Notes: generated by a model not told the origin, from the sequence alone. A DNA stretch of 6,026 nucleotides from Actinomycetota bacterium (GCA_903970315.1 CAJCIJ010000327.1:1-6026); one strand, 5' to 3'. Positions 1-6,026 are shown, numbered from the stretch's first letter. Translations and numbers: made by a program.

Positions 1-1469
1 CAGTAGAGAGGCAGGTAACAGAGCACCACGCCGATGCCTATGAAGTAGTACGGCAGCGTCTTGTGGCCGGCAGCGTTGCAGGTACAACTCGCGTAGACGG
101 GCCCGCCGTAGAAGTAGATCACCGCGTAGATCGCCGCGATCGCCAAGGCGACGTACTTCATCCACTCCGGGAGCTTGAAGGGACGCCGCAGGTTCGGTCG
201 TTCCTTGCGCAACAGGTAGTACCCCACCAGGACGGGGATGAACGACGCCAGGTAGCCGACGTTCGAGAACGTGTAGATCTCGACGGCACCGCCGGCGAAC
301 ACCACCAGGATCGAGCAGACCACGTTGAAGGCCATCGAGCGGTGCGGCACTCCATGCTTGTTGGTCTGCTGGAAGAAGTGCGGGAACTGGCCGTCCACGG
401 ACATCTGATGCAGCGAGCGCGCCGTGCCGGTGATCGCGTTGAGCGCCGACAGGACGAGCGCGAGGATGAGCATCAGAGCCACTAGCCATTCCAGCAGTTC
501 ACTGCCGCTGCTGGTGCCGAACACCGAGCTTGAGAAGCTCACGAAGATCGTCTTGGGATCGACCAGCGCCGCGTTGCCCAGCGCCTTGTTGCCGAGCACG
601 ATCACGAACGCGACGGGGATCATGGTGTAGATGAACAGGCCGTAACCGCCCTCCAGGTTCATCGCGATCTTTGCGTCACGATCGGGATTTCGCGTCTCGC
701 CGATGTAGCACGCCGCCGCCTCCATGGCGATCACATTCCAGGTGAGCAGGAACGAGAAGGCGATGTACAGCGTCAGCCAGCCGTGGTGAAACTGCGAGGA
801 GAAGAACCCTGTGCCGTCGACATGGCGGAAGTGGAACAGTTCGCCGAAGTTGACCACCGACGGGTGAAAGATCCACGAGATCGCGAGGAACGTCAGCGGG
901 ATCATCGAAAGGAACGCCAGCGCCGTGGCGAAGACCGTGCCGAAACGCAACCCCAGATACGACGGGATGAACAGCAGCAGCAGGCCCCCCACCGAGATCC
1001 CGAGCGTCCACCAGGCGATCGGCGTGTCGATCGGCGTAAAGCCCGACGAGGAGAGGCCGAACAGGCTGACGATGTAGTACGAGGCAAGGATCAGGTTCAG
1101 TGGCGCCACGGGGAACCATCCCAGCCAGTAGGCCCATGCACTGAAGCCGTTGACGTGCTCGGCAAACTTGGGCCAGCGATCCTTGAACGCCGGATAGGCA
1201 TACGAGGGCAGGCCGCCGGAGCGCTCCGGCATCATCGCCGAGAGCTCGGCCAAAAACAGGCACACCAGGTACCCCGTGAAGGTGATGAACACGATCACAG
1301 GGATCGACGCTGCACCGAGCGCCGTTACCATCACCGGCGCGATCCCGGTGACGAGAATGGTTCCCGCCAGCCCGATCACAAAGGCACCCCACCAGTTGGT
1401 GCGCTTTGGCAGCCCACTCCCCTCGTAGACCAACGTGTCCTGTGCCTGAATCGGCGCGACGTCCGGCAT
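1..1469 (-). CDS. APC-superfamily amino acid/amine permease, 3' end cut by window edge
   Basis: Integral membrane secondary transporter; 489 residues are visible and the frame is still open at base 1, so only a short C-terminal tail is missing (family members are usually about 480-550 aa). Hydrophobic stretches fit 12 APC helices, roughly at residues 28-50, 56-79, 112-135, 150-170, 177-200, 231-252, 277-295, 324-350, 380-396, 398-420, 436-454 and 473 onward. Family marks are the glycine-rich unwound TM1 (GLAGTILVTGIAP, from about 33), AELSAMMP..GGLPSYAY after TM2 (74-92), E250 and the GETRNP turn (257-262) after TM6, and the TM8-TM9 loop with R351, DGQFP (359-363) and HGVP (372-375). The ATG at 1469-1467 has a good GGAGGT ribosome site just upstream. 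It is transcribed divergently from the DUF294 gene. Substrate cannot be read from sequence; the adjacent glxBCD-type genes suggest an amine or amino acid (methylamine, ethanolamine or glutamate family), which is inference. Confidence 0.9.
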   Translation of the reverse strand, partial: MPDVAPIQAQDTLVYEGSGLPKRTNWWGAFVIGLAGTILVTGIAPVMVTALGAASIPVIVFITFTGYLVCLFLAELSAMMPERSGGLPSYAYPAFKDRWPKFAEHVNGFSAWAYWLGWFPVAPLNLILASYYIVSLFGLSSSGFTPIDTPIAWWTLGISVGGLLLLFIPSYLGLRFGTVFATALAFLSMIPLTFLAISWIFHPSVVNFGELFHFRHVDGTGFFSSQFHHGWLTLYIAFSFLLTWNVIAMEAAACYIGETRNPDRDAKIAMNLEGGYGLFIYTMIPVAFVIVLGNKALGNAALVDPKTIFVSFSSSVFGTSSGSELLEWLVALMLILALVLSALNAITGTARSLHQMSVDGQFPHFFQQTNKHGVPHRSMAFNVVCSILVVFAGGAVEIYTFSNVGYLASFIPVLVGYYLLRKERPNLRRPFKLPEWMKYVALAIAAIYAVIYFYGGPVYASCTCNAAGHKTLPYYFIGIGVVLCYLPLY

Positions 1470-1472
1470 GTG

Positions 1473-1478
1473 ACCTCC
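1473..1478 (-). promoter_or_regulatory. Ribosome binding site of the permease gene
   Basis: On the minus strand the bases read GGAGGT, followed by CAC and then the ATG whose A is base 1469. The match to the anti-Shine-Dalgarno sequence is strong and the spacing is slightly short. It fixes the permease start and contrasts with the other genes here, none of which has a clear ribosome site. Confidence 0.75.
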
Positions 1479-1480
1479 AG

Positions 1481-1509
1481 TCGGTTGGGGTGTGGGGGTC
1501 GTCTACGCT
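1481..1509 (+). promoter_or_regulatory. Possible promoter for the DUF294 gene
   Basis: A TACGCT hexamer at 1504-1509 fits the TANNNT -10 pattern and is identical to the -10 proposed upstream of the amidotransferase gene. Seventeen bases before it stands TCGGTT (1481-1486), a poor -35; TTGGGG at 1485-1490 is a better hexamer but too close. Transcription would begin near 1516 and leave a leader of about 50 bases. The alternative CACAAT at 1547-1552 would give a very short leader but has no -35. No convincing promoter was found for the divergent permease in the same gap. Weak call. Confidence 0.3.
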
Positions 1510-1565
1510 GACATGTCTTCGCCCGCTCTCCCAGGCGCGATGCGCACACAATTGCCGCAACAGAC

Positions 1566-3437
1566 ATGGAGCACCTGGACACATTCCTCTCGCGCTTTGA
1601 GCCCTTCGACCAGCTCGGGCCGGTCACCGTGGGTGAACTGGTTTCCACCGGGCAGCAGATCACCTACGCGGCGGGCGAGGCGATCCTGGTCGAGGATGGC
1701 GTGCCGGCGCAGTTCCTCTATGTGGTCCTCGATGGATCCGCCGTGATCCTGCACGAGGGCGAGCAGATCCAGGTGCTGCAACCCGGCGAGTGCTTCGGCC
1801 ACCCGTCGCTGCTGAGCGGCCTGGCCCCGGCGTTCACGGTGCGCGCGCGCCAGACGTGCACGTGCGTGCTGCTGGACGGCGCCAACGCCCGCCGCGTTCT
1901 GGGCACCCGGGAGGGCGCCGCTTATGTCGCCAGGACCATGCGCAGCCGCCTGATCAGTGCGGGACACACCGTGCACGCGCTGCGCGACGTGGGCACGACA
2001 CCGGTGTCGGCGATCATGCGGCCGGCGATCTACTGCGCGCCCGATGCGCCCGTTCGCGAGGCCGCCGCGCTGCTGGGCAGCCGGGACACGTCGGTGCTGC
2101 TCGTGGACCTCCCCGACGGGGGCCTGGGAATTGTCACCGACGCCGAGGTGCGCGCGTTTGTCGCCGCCAACGGAGCGGCGCTGGATGCGCCGCTACGCGC
2201 GGCGCTCCGTGCGCCGGCCCCCACGGTACCCGTGGGGCAGCTGGCGGTAGAGGCCACCGTTGACATGCTCGCCGCGGGCTCAGAGCACGTGGCGGTGCTC
2301 GACGGCGGCCGCGTGTGCGGCGTGCTCTCGGCAGGCGACCTACTGGGCCTGGACGCCAGCAGCCCGATTGCGCTTCGCCACACGATCCTCGGAGCGGCCG
2401 ACGAAGACGTGCTCGTGCGCGCCGCAAGCCACCTGCCGCAGCTGTTCGCCCTGCTCTTGACCGCGGGCGTCCCGCCGCGCGACCTGGGGCGCGTGCTCAG
2501 CCTGCATCAGGACGCCTTGGTTCAGCGGCTGATCGACTTCTCCACCTCGCGTCACGGCAGCCCACCGGTGCCGTGGGCCTGGCTTGACCTGGGCAGCGCG
2601 GCCAGACGCGAGTTCACGCTGGCCTCAGACCAGGACAACGCACTGGCCTACGCTGATCCCGACCCGCCGCTTGCACCGGAGGTCGATCGGTACTTCCAGT
2701 CGATGGCATCCGAGGTCAATGCCGGGCTGGTGCGGTGCGGGCTCAGCGCCGACAACAACGGCGTCCTGGCCGAAAACGCACTTTGGCGGATGTCAAAGAC
2801 GCGTTGGCTGAAGACTTTCGACGACTGCATGACAACACCGGACGAGTCGCACCTGGTGCGCGCGTCGGTGGCGTTTGACTTCCGCACCGCGTGCGGCGGT
2901 CTGAACATCGCCGCCGAGCTGACCGAGCGGATCCGCACGGCACGCGAGCATCCCCACTTCATGCGCCCCATGGCGCGCACCGCCAGCGGCTTTGCGGTGG
3001 CACTCGGCTTTCGCGGACAGCTCGCTACGGACAGAAACGGCGAGGGGCCCGACCGCCTGGACATAAAGCGCGGCGCGATCATCCCACTGGTCAACCTTGT
3101 CCGCTTCAAGGCGCTGGCCTACGGCGTCACCATCTCCCCCACGCTTGACCGCATCGAGGCGGTTGCAAGCGCGGGCGGCCTGGACCGCGGCCTGGCAGAC
3201 GCCCTGACAGAGTCCTTCGGAGTCATCAGCCGCGCGCGCCTGGAGCACCACGGCGCACGCATCGCCGCCGGCAAGGCTCCCGACAACCTCATCGACCCAG
3301 CGGGCCTGCCACCAATCGCACGCACGGAGCTTCGCCAGGCGCTGACAACCATCCGGCGAGCCCAGCGGGGCGTGGGCGAGTGGACGCCACCTCAACCGGC
3401 GTCTGGCTCGACCGCAGTGTCGGCATCGGCGCGCTGA
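1566..3437 (+). CDS. CNB-CBS-DUF294 nucleotidyltransferase-like signalling protein
   Basis: A 623-residue cytosolic protein with the four-part DUF294 architecture. Residues about 10-125 form a cyclic-nucleotide-binding-type beta-roll with GECFGHPSLLSG at 74-85. Residues about 147-262 hold two CBS motifs (VSAIMRPAIYCAPDAPVREA and a second ending CGVLSAGDLLGLD). Residues about 275-420 are the GlnD-like nucleotidyltransferase with G343-S344-x-x-R347-x-E349 and the metal-binding D355-Q-D357-N-A. Residues about 430-600 are the DUF294 C-terminal helical domain, with VAFDFR (435-440), DIKRGAIIPLVNLVRFKAL (499-517) and a late PDNLI. The family is expected to transfer a nucleotide to a protein or small target under control of ligands on the CNB and CBS parts; its real target is unknown. 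The first Gly-Ser motif reads GSAAR where many relatives have GSxGR, and the CNB cassette lacks the usual FGE glutamate and phosphate-binding arginine. The ATG at 1566 is the first start codon after an in-frame stop at 1509-1511; no Shine-Dalgarno is visible. Domain assignment is secure, function inferred. Confidence 0.9.
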   Translation: MEHLDTFLSRFEPFDQLGPVTVGELVSTGQQITYAAGEAILVEDGVPAQFLYVVLDGSAVILHEGEQIQVLQPGECFGHPSLLSGLAPAFTVRARQTCTCVLLDGANARRVLGTREGAAYVARTMRSRLISAGHTVHALRDVGTTPVSAIMRPAIYCAPDAPVREAAALLGSRDTSVLLVDLPDGGLGIVTDAEVRAFVAANGAALDAPLRAALRAPAPTVPVGQLAVEATVDMLAAGSEHVAVLDGGRVCGVLSAGDLLGLDASSPIALRHTILGAADEDVLVRAASHLPQLFALLLTAGVPPRDLGRVLSLHQDALVQRLIDFSTSRHGSPPVPWAWLDLGSAARREFTLASDQDNALAYADPDPPLAPEVDRYFQSMASEVNAGLVRCGLSADNNGVLAENALWRMSKTRWLKTFDDCMTTPDESHLVRASVAFDFRTACGGLNIAAELTERIRTAREHPHFMRPMARTASGFAVALGFRGQLATDRNGEGPDRLDIKRGAIIPLVNLVRFKALAYGVTISPTLDRIEAVASAGGLDRGLADALTESFGVISRARLEHHGARIAAGKAPDNLIDPAGLPPIARTELRQALTTIRRAQRGVGEWTPPQPASGSTAVSASAR

Positions 3438-3449
3438 CCGGCGCGCCGA
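3426..3449 (+). terminator. GC-rich hairpin over the DUF294 stop codon
   Basis: TCGGCGCGC at 3426-3434 and GCGCGCCGA at 3441-3449 are perfect inverted repeats, giving a 9-bp stem with a six-base loop. The TGA stop (3435-3437) lies in the loop. No T-run follows, so it is not a classical intrinsic terminator, but actinobacteria often use such U-less hairpins. It separates the DUF294 gene from the promoter of the glx-type genes, which favours partial or full termination. It could equally be an RNA-stabilising 3' structure. Confidence 0.45.
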
Positions 3450-3536
3450 CTGTAGTCAAAGCCACCACAAAGGGACCCGCAACTGTGCCCGTGGGGGCCA
3501 TTGGAGCCCTCGGTGTCCTGGGTTACGCTGGGCCGG
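3438..3536. other. Intergenic gap between DUF294 gene and glxBCD-like operon
   Basis: The 99 bases hold the distal arm of the hairpin and the promoter; between them (about 3450-3500) I see no ORF, no clear repeat and no riboswitch-like fold. The run carries no Shine-Dalgarno for the next gene. It is the only place where the glx-type genes can be uncoupled from the DUF294 gene. Confidence 0.8.
3501..3529 (+). promoter_or_regulatory. Sigma70-type promoter for the glxBCD-like operon, predicted leaderless
   Basis: TTGGAG at 3501-3506 and TACGCT at 3524-3529 are separated by exactly 17 bases, the ideal housekeeping spacing. The -10 fits TANNNT. Seven bases (3530-3536) separate it from the A of the ATG at 3537, so the predicted transcript begins at or one base before the start codon, giving a leaderless mRNA. 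No Shine-Dalgarno is present before 3537, which agrees. The TTG of the -35 is also an in-frame start-like codon, so automated callers may extend the protein into the promoter. Confidence 0.65.
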
Positions 3537-4451
3537 ATGTGTGGAATAGCTGGCCTTTACACCAAAACACCGGCGCTACAGGAGCGGTTGGGCGAGCTGC
3601 TTGCGGGCATGCTCGGGCAGCTCGCCTTCCGTGGCCCGGACAGCGCGGGGGTTGCCTTCTACCGCGAGCCGGCGCCGATGGGATCGTGCAAGGTCTCGCT
3701 GCACTGTGCCGGCTCAACGCCTGCGTGGGACCAGCTCGGATTCGACATCGAGCAGGCATTTGGCGCGCCGTGCACGCCGGAGGTGCGCGCCACGCACGCC
3801 ACGTGTGTGATCGCGGCGTCCGCCGAGGAGGCCCAGGAGTGGATCGCTGAAACCCACCCCGAGCTGACGGTGATGAGCGCGGGACGGTCGATCGAGATAT
3901 TCAAGGAAGCCGGCCCACCGAGCGAGTTTTCAAGGCGTTTTGAGCTGCGCCAACTGGACGGCACGCACGCGCTGGGCCACACCCGCATGGCCACCGAGAG
4001 CCGGGTGAGCACGGCCCACTCACACCCGTTCTGGACGGGGCTTGACCTCTGTCTGGTGCACAACGGCTCGCTGTCAAACCACAACCTGCTGCGGCGCAGG
4101 TTGGCGCGAGAGGGAATCCGCTTCCAGACCGACAACGACAGCGAGGTGGCGGCCGGTTACCTGACCTGGCGCCTGCGCGAAGGTTGGTCGCTGGACGAGG
4201 CGCTGGAGGGCTGCCTGTCAGACCTCGATGGCTTCTACACCTTTGCCGTCGGCACGGCAGACGGCTTTGCGGTGCTGCGCGACCCGATTGCGTGCAAGCC
4301 CGCGGTAATGGCCGAGACCGACGACTGGGTTGCGATCGCGTCGGAGTACCGCGCGATCGCCCAGCTGCCGGGCGCCGAGGACGCTGCGATGTGGGAGCCC
4401 GAGCCGGGTCGGGTTTACAGCTGGGAGAGCGCCGTCGTAGCGGCGGTGTGA
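3537..4451 (+). CDS. glxB: Class II glutamine amidotransferase subunit (GlxB/MgsA-like)
   Basis: 304-residue amidotransferase subunit of a split glutamate-synthase-like enzyme; it should hydrolyse glutamine, or a gamma-glutamyl amide, and pass the released ammonia or amine to the FMN subunit. Ntn-hydrolase motifs are intact: MCGIAG with catalytic C2, RGPDSAG (32-38), GHTRMATESRVSTAHSHPF (147-165) with the substrate-binding arginine, HNGSLSN (175-181) with the oxyanion asparagine-glycine, and TDNDSE (198-203). About 105 residues separate RGPDSAG from GHTR, forming an inserted region. The nucleophile must be N-terminal after Met removal, so the ATG at 3537 is correct and an in-frame TTG at 3501, 12 codons upstream, is not. 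Its TGA overlaps the next ATG by one base, implying coupled translation. Closest known relatives are rhizobial GlxB and MgsA of methylotrophs; symbol given by family and gene order. PurF or AsnB is excluded because neither the phosphoribosyltransferase nor the synthetase domain is present. Confidence 0.9.
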   Translation: MCGIAGLYTKTPALQERLGELLAGMLGQLAFRGPDSAGVAFYREPAPMGSCKVSLHCAGSTPAWDQLGFDIEQAFGAPCTPEVRATHATCVIAASAEEAQEWIAETHPELTVMSAGRSIEIFKEAGPPSEFSRRFELRQLDGTHALGHTRMATESRVSTAHSHPFWTGLDLCLVHNGSLSNHNLLRRRLAREGIRFQTDNDSEVAAGYLTWRLREGWSLDEALEGCLSDLDGFYTFAVGTADGFAVLRDPIACKPAVMAETDDWVAIASEYRAIAQLPGAEDAAMWEPEPGRVYSWESAVVAAV

Positions 4452-5155
4452 TGACCACAGGCGGGATCATCAGTGACGCGCTGGCGGTGGACCTCGCGGT
4501 GGAGCCCGTGCGGTCGCTGAACCAGCGGCTGCACGCGGCGACCGACCCGCAGGCGGTCCGTGTCCTGAACCCCGCCGGCCGGCACAGCATTGCGGTGGGG
4601 CTCGACGGCGACCACACGGTGACCGTCGAGGGGCATGCGGGTTACTACTGCGCGGGGATGAACCAGCGGGCAACGGTCCGCATCACCGGCAACTGCGGGC
4701 CTGGCCTGGCCGAGAACATCATGTCGGGCACGGTCATCGCCGAGGGCAACGCCAGCCAGTGCGCCGGCGCCAGCGGCCGTGGCGGCCTGCTGGCAATCGG
4801 CGGCGATGCGGCGGCGCGTTGCGGCATCTCGCTGAAGGGCGCCGACATAGTCGTGCGGGGGTCCGTCGGACACATGAGCGCCTTCATGGCGCAGAAGGGT
4901 TGCCTGGTTGTCTGCGGCAACGCCGGGGATGCTCTGGGCGACTCGCTCTATGAGGCGCGGCTATATGTGCGCGGCGTCGTGTCGAGTCTCGGCGCCGACT
5001 GCATCGAGAAGCAGATGCGCCACGACGACCTGGAGCGCGTGCGGGCGCTGCTGGACGCCGCGGGCGTCACCGACGCGGGCGCCGAGGAATTCCGCCGCTA
5101 CGGGTCGGCGCGCAAGCTCTACAACTTTCACCCCGACAACGTAGGCAGCTACTAG
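4451..5155 (+). CDS. glxC: GXGXG beta-helix subunit of glutamate-synthase-like enzyme (GlxC/MgsB-like)
   Basis: 234 residues resembling the C-terminal GXGXG domain of the glutamate synthase large subunit, which forms a right-handed beta-helix bracing the amidotransferase and FMN domains. Repeating turns are visible: GHAGYYCAGM (61-70), GNCGPGLAENIMSG (80-93), GNASQCAGASGRGG (99-112), GDAAARCGISLKG (118-130), GSVGHMSAF (137-145) and GNAGDALGDSLYEA (156-169). The end, RRYGSARKLYNFHP (215-228), resembles the tail of free-standing GlxC proteins. No catalytic residues are expected. The ATG at 4451 shares its A with the upstream TGA (TGATG), so translation is probably coupled and no separate ribosome site is needed. 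An open frame extends upstream to 4184, but it lies inside glxB in another frame and shows no family similarity. The stop directly abuts the next ATG. Confidence 0.9.
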   Translation: MTTGGIISDALAVDLAVEPVRSLNQRLHAATDPQAVRVLNPAGRHSIAVGLDGDHTVTVEGHAGYYCAGMNQRATVRITGNCGPGLAENIMSGTVIAEGNASQCAGASGRGGLLAIGGDAAARCGISLKGADIVVRGSVGHMSAFMAQKGCLVVCGNAGDALGDSLYEARLYVRGVVSSLGADCIEKQMRHDDLERVRALLDAAGVTDAGAEEFRRYGSARKLYNFHPDNVGSY

Positions 5156-6026
5156 ATGCTCGAGCCTTCGACAACGGCCAACGGCTGGCAACCGGGCATG
5201 CGCGAGTCGGCGACGTTTGACCGCAACGTGATCGCCGAGATCCAGCGCGCCGGCAGGGAGGGCGTGTACTCGATCAAGGGCTTTGGCGCCAAGCGCCGGG
5301 TGCCGCACTTCGACGACCTGCTGCTGCTGGGCGCGAGCGTCTCACGCTACCCCCTGGAGGGCTACCGCGAACGGTGCGACACCGATGTGGTGATCGGCGC
5401 ACGCAACGCTCGCGACCCGGTCCATCTGGACATCCCGATCACGATCGCGGGGATGAGCTTCGGCGCGCTCTCGGGTCCTGCCAAGGAGGCGCTGGGGCGT
5501 GGCGCCACCGAGGTGGGCACGAGCACGACCACCGGCGACGGCGGGATGACGGAGGAGGAGCGCACGCATTCGCGCACGCTCGTCTACCAGGTGTTGCCGT
5601 CGCGTTACGGCATGAACCCCGACGATCTGCGCCGTGCCGACGCGATCGAGATCGTGGTCGGGCAGGGCGCAAAGCCGGGCGGCGGCGGCATGCTGCTGGG
5701 CAACAAGATCTCCGAGCGCGTGGCGGCGATGCGCGACCTGCCGCCGGGAATCGACCAGCGCAGCGCCTGCCGGCACCCGGACTGGACGGGGCCCGACGAC
5801 CTGGAGATAAAGATCGAGGAGCTGCGCGAGATCACCGACTGGCGCGTACCCATCTACGTCAAGATCGGGGCCACGCGCACCGATTACGACGTCGCGCTCG
5901 CCGTCAAGGCGGGCGCTGATGCGATCGTGCTGGACGGCATGCAGGGGGCCACTGCGGCCACGCAGGAGGTGTTCATCGAACACGTGGGCATCCCCATACT
6001 CGCGGCCATCCCACAGGCGGTGGCGT
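5156..6026 (+). CDS. glxD: FMN-dependent glutamate synthase barrel subunit (GlxD/MgsC-like), 3' end outside window
   Basis: The first 290 residues of the FMN-binding catalytic subunit, of roughly 440 expected. In glutamate synthase this TIM barrel reduces the 2-imino acid formed from 2-oxoglutarate and ammonia; in MgsC relatives the product is N-methylglutamate. Visible marks are GMSFGALSGPAKEALGRGA (99-117), the STTTGDGG loop (123-130), GQGAKPGGGG (169-178), VKIGAT (235-240) and VLDGMQGATAATQEVF (258-273), with the FMN-phosphate region at its end. The classical SPPPHHDIYSIEDL segment of GltB is replaced by SACRHPDWTGPDDL (203-216), as I recall for GlxD/MgsC-type enzymes. The 3Fe-4S cysteines, expected later in the barrel, would lie past the window end and cannot be checked. 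ATG follows the upstream TAG with no gap. A fused or lone GltB is ruled out by the split order amidotransferase, GXGXG, FMN. Confidence 0.9.
   Translation, partial: MLEPSTTANGWQPGMRESATFDRNVIAEIQRAGREGVYSIKGFGAKRRVPHFDDLLLLGASVSRYPLEGYRERCDTDVVIGARNARDPVHLDIPITIAGMSFGALSGPAKEALGRGATEVGTSTTTGDGGMTEEERTHSRTLVYQVLPSRYGMNPDDLRRADAIEIVVGQGAKPGGGGMLLGNKISERVAAMRDLPPGIDQRSACRHPDWTGPDDLEIKIEELREITDWRVPIYVKIGATRTDYDVALAVKAGADAIVLDGMQGATAATQEVFIEHVGIPILAAIPQAVA

Noticed and set aside
1510..1517. GACATGTC palindrome in the divergent intergenic region, as an operator
   Set aside because: An 8-bp palindrome is expected by chance roughly once in every 256 bases, so one in 96 bases is unremarkable, and no second copy or longer symmetry was found.
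1535..1545. GCGC-GAT-GCGC inverted repeat upstream of the DUF294 gene
   Set aside because: Only four bases per arm, all G/C, in GC-rich DNA; too short to support a regulator site or hairpin.
676..1584. A 302-codon open frame on the minus strand, plus a 242-codon frame on the plus strand at 783-1511
   Set aside because: Both lie over the permease frame. Their translations are Arg/His/Cys-rich with no family similarity, as expected for shadow frames in high-GC DNA, while the permease frame gives a complete APC pattern.
4184..4450. Upstream extension of the GXGXG gene to an ATG at 4184
   Set aside because: The extra 89 residues read out of frame through glxB and resemble no GlxC N-terminus; the ATG at 4451 gives the normal family start.
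5342..5983. A 213-codon minus-strand frame opposite glxD
   Set aside because: Antisense shadow of a strongly conserved FMN glutamate synthase frame; it has no recognisable motifs.
1..6026. CRISPR array, tRNA/rRNA genes, insertion sequence or phage signatures
   Set aside because: No regularly spaced direct repeats, cloverleaf-like segments, transposase motifs or terminal inverted repeats were seen; base and codon use look uniform across the genes.

Overview
The window reads as high-GC bacterial chromosome, most likely actinobacterial. The support is strong G/C preference at third codon positions, TANNNT-type -10 elements including one set for a leaderless message, and amino-acid wording in the permease and DUF294 protein that resembles actinobacterial versions. 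The class is not identifiable; Thermoleophilia-like is only a guess. Nearly all the DNA is coding, with two gaps of just under 100 bases. Two genes run off the edges.

Layout: (1) minus strand, 1-1469: an APC-superfamily amino acid/amine permease, missing its C-terminal end. (2) 1470-1565: divergent intergenic region. (3) plus strand, 1566-3437: a 623-residue protein with a cyclic-nucleotide-binding-like domain, two CBS motifs, a DUF294 GlnD-like nucleotidyltransferase and a DUF294 C-terminal domain. (4) 3438-3536: a gap with a GC-rich hairpin over the preceding stop codon and a well-formed promoter whose predicted start point falls on the next start codon. (5) plus strand, 3537 to the window end: three abutting genes encoding a split glutamate-synthase-like enzyme. 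These are a class II glutamine amidotransferase (GlxB/MgsA type), a GXGXG beta-helix subunit (GlxC/MgsB type) and an FMN glutamate synthase barrel (GlxD/MgsC type, cut off by the window end).

The GlxBCD trio has the same gene order as rhizobial glxBCD and as mgsABC, the N-methylglutamate synthase of methylotrophs. Those are normally linked to a glutamine-synthetase-like gene (glnT/gmaS) that makes gamma-glutamyl amides. My working model is an amine-nitrogen assimilation locus. The permease would import an amine or amino acid, a GS-like enzyme probably encoded beyond the right edge would gamma-glutamylate it, and GlxBCD would transfer the amine or ammonia through glutamate chemistry. The DUF294 protein would be the sensor or regulator, by analogy with GlnD control of glutamine synthetase. 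The enzyme families are clear from motifs; the substrate and the regulatory link are inference.
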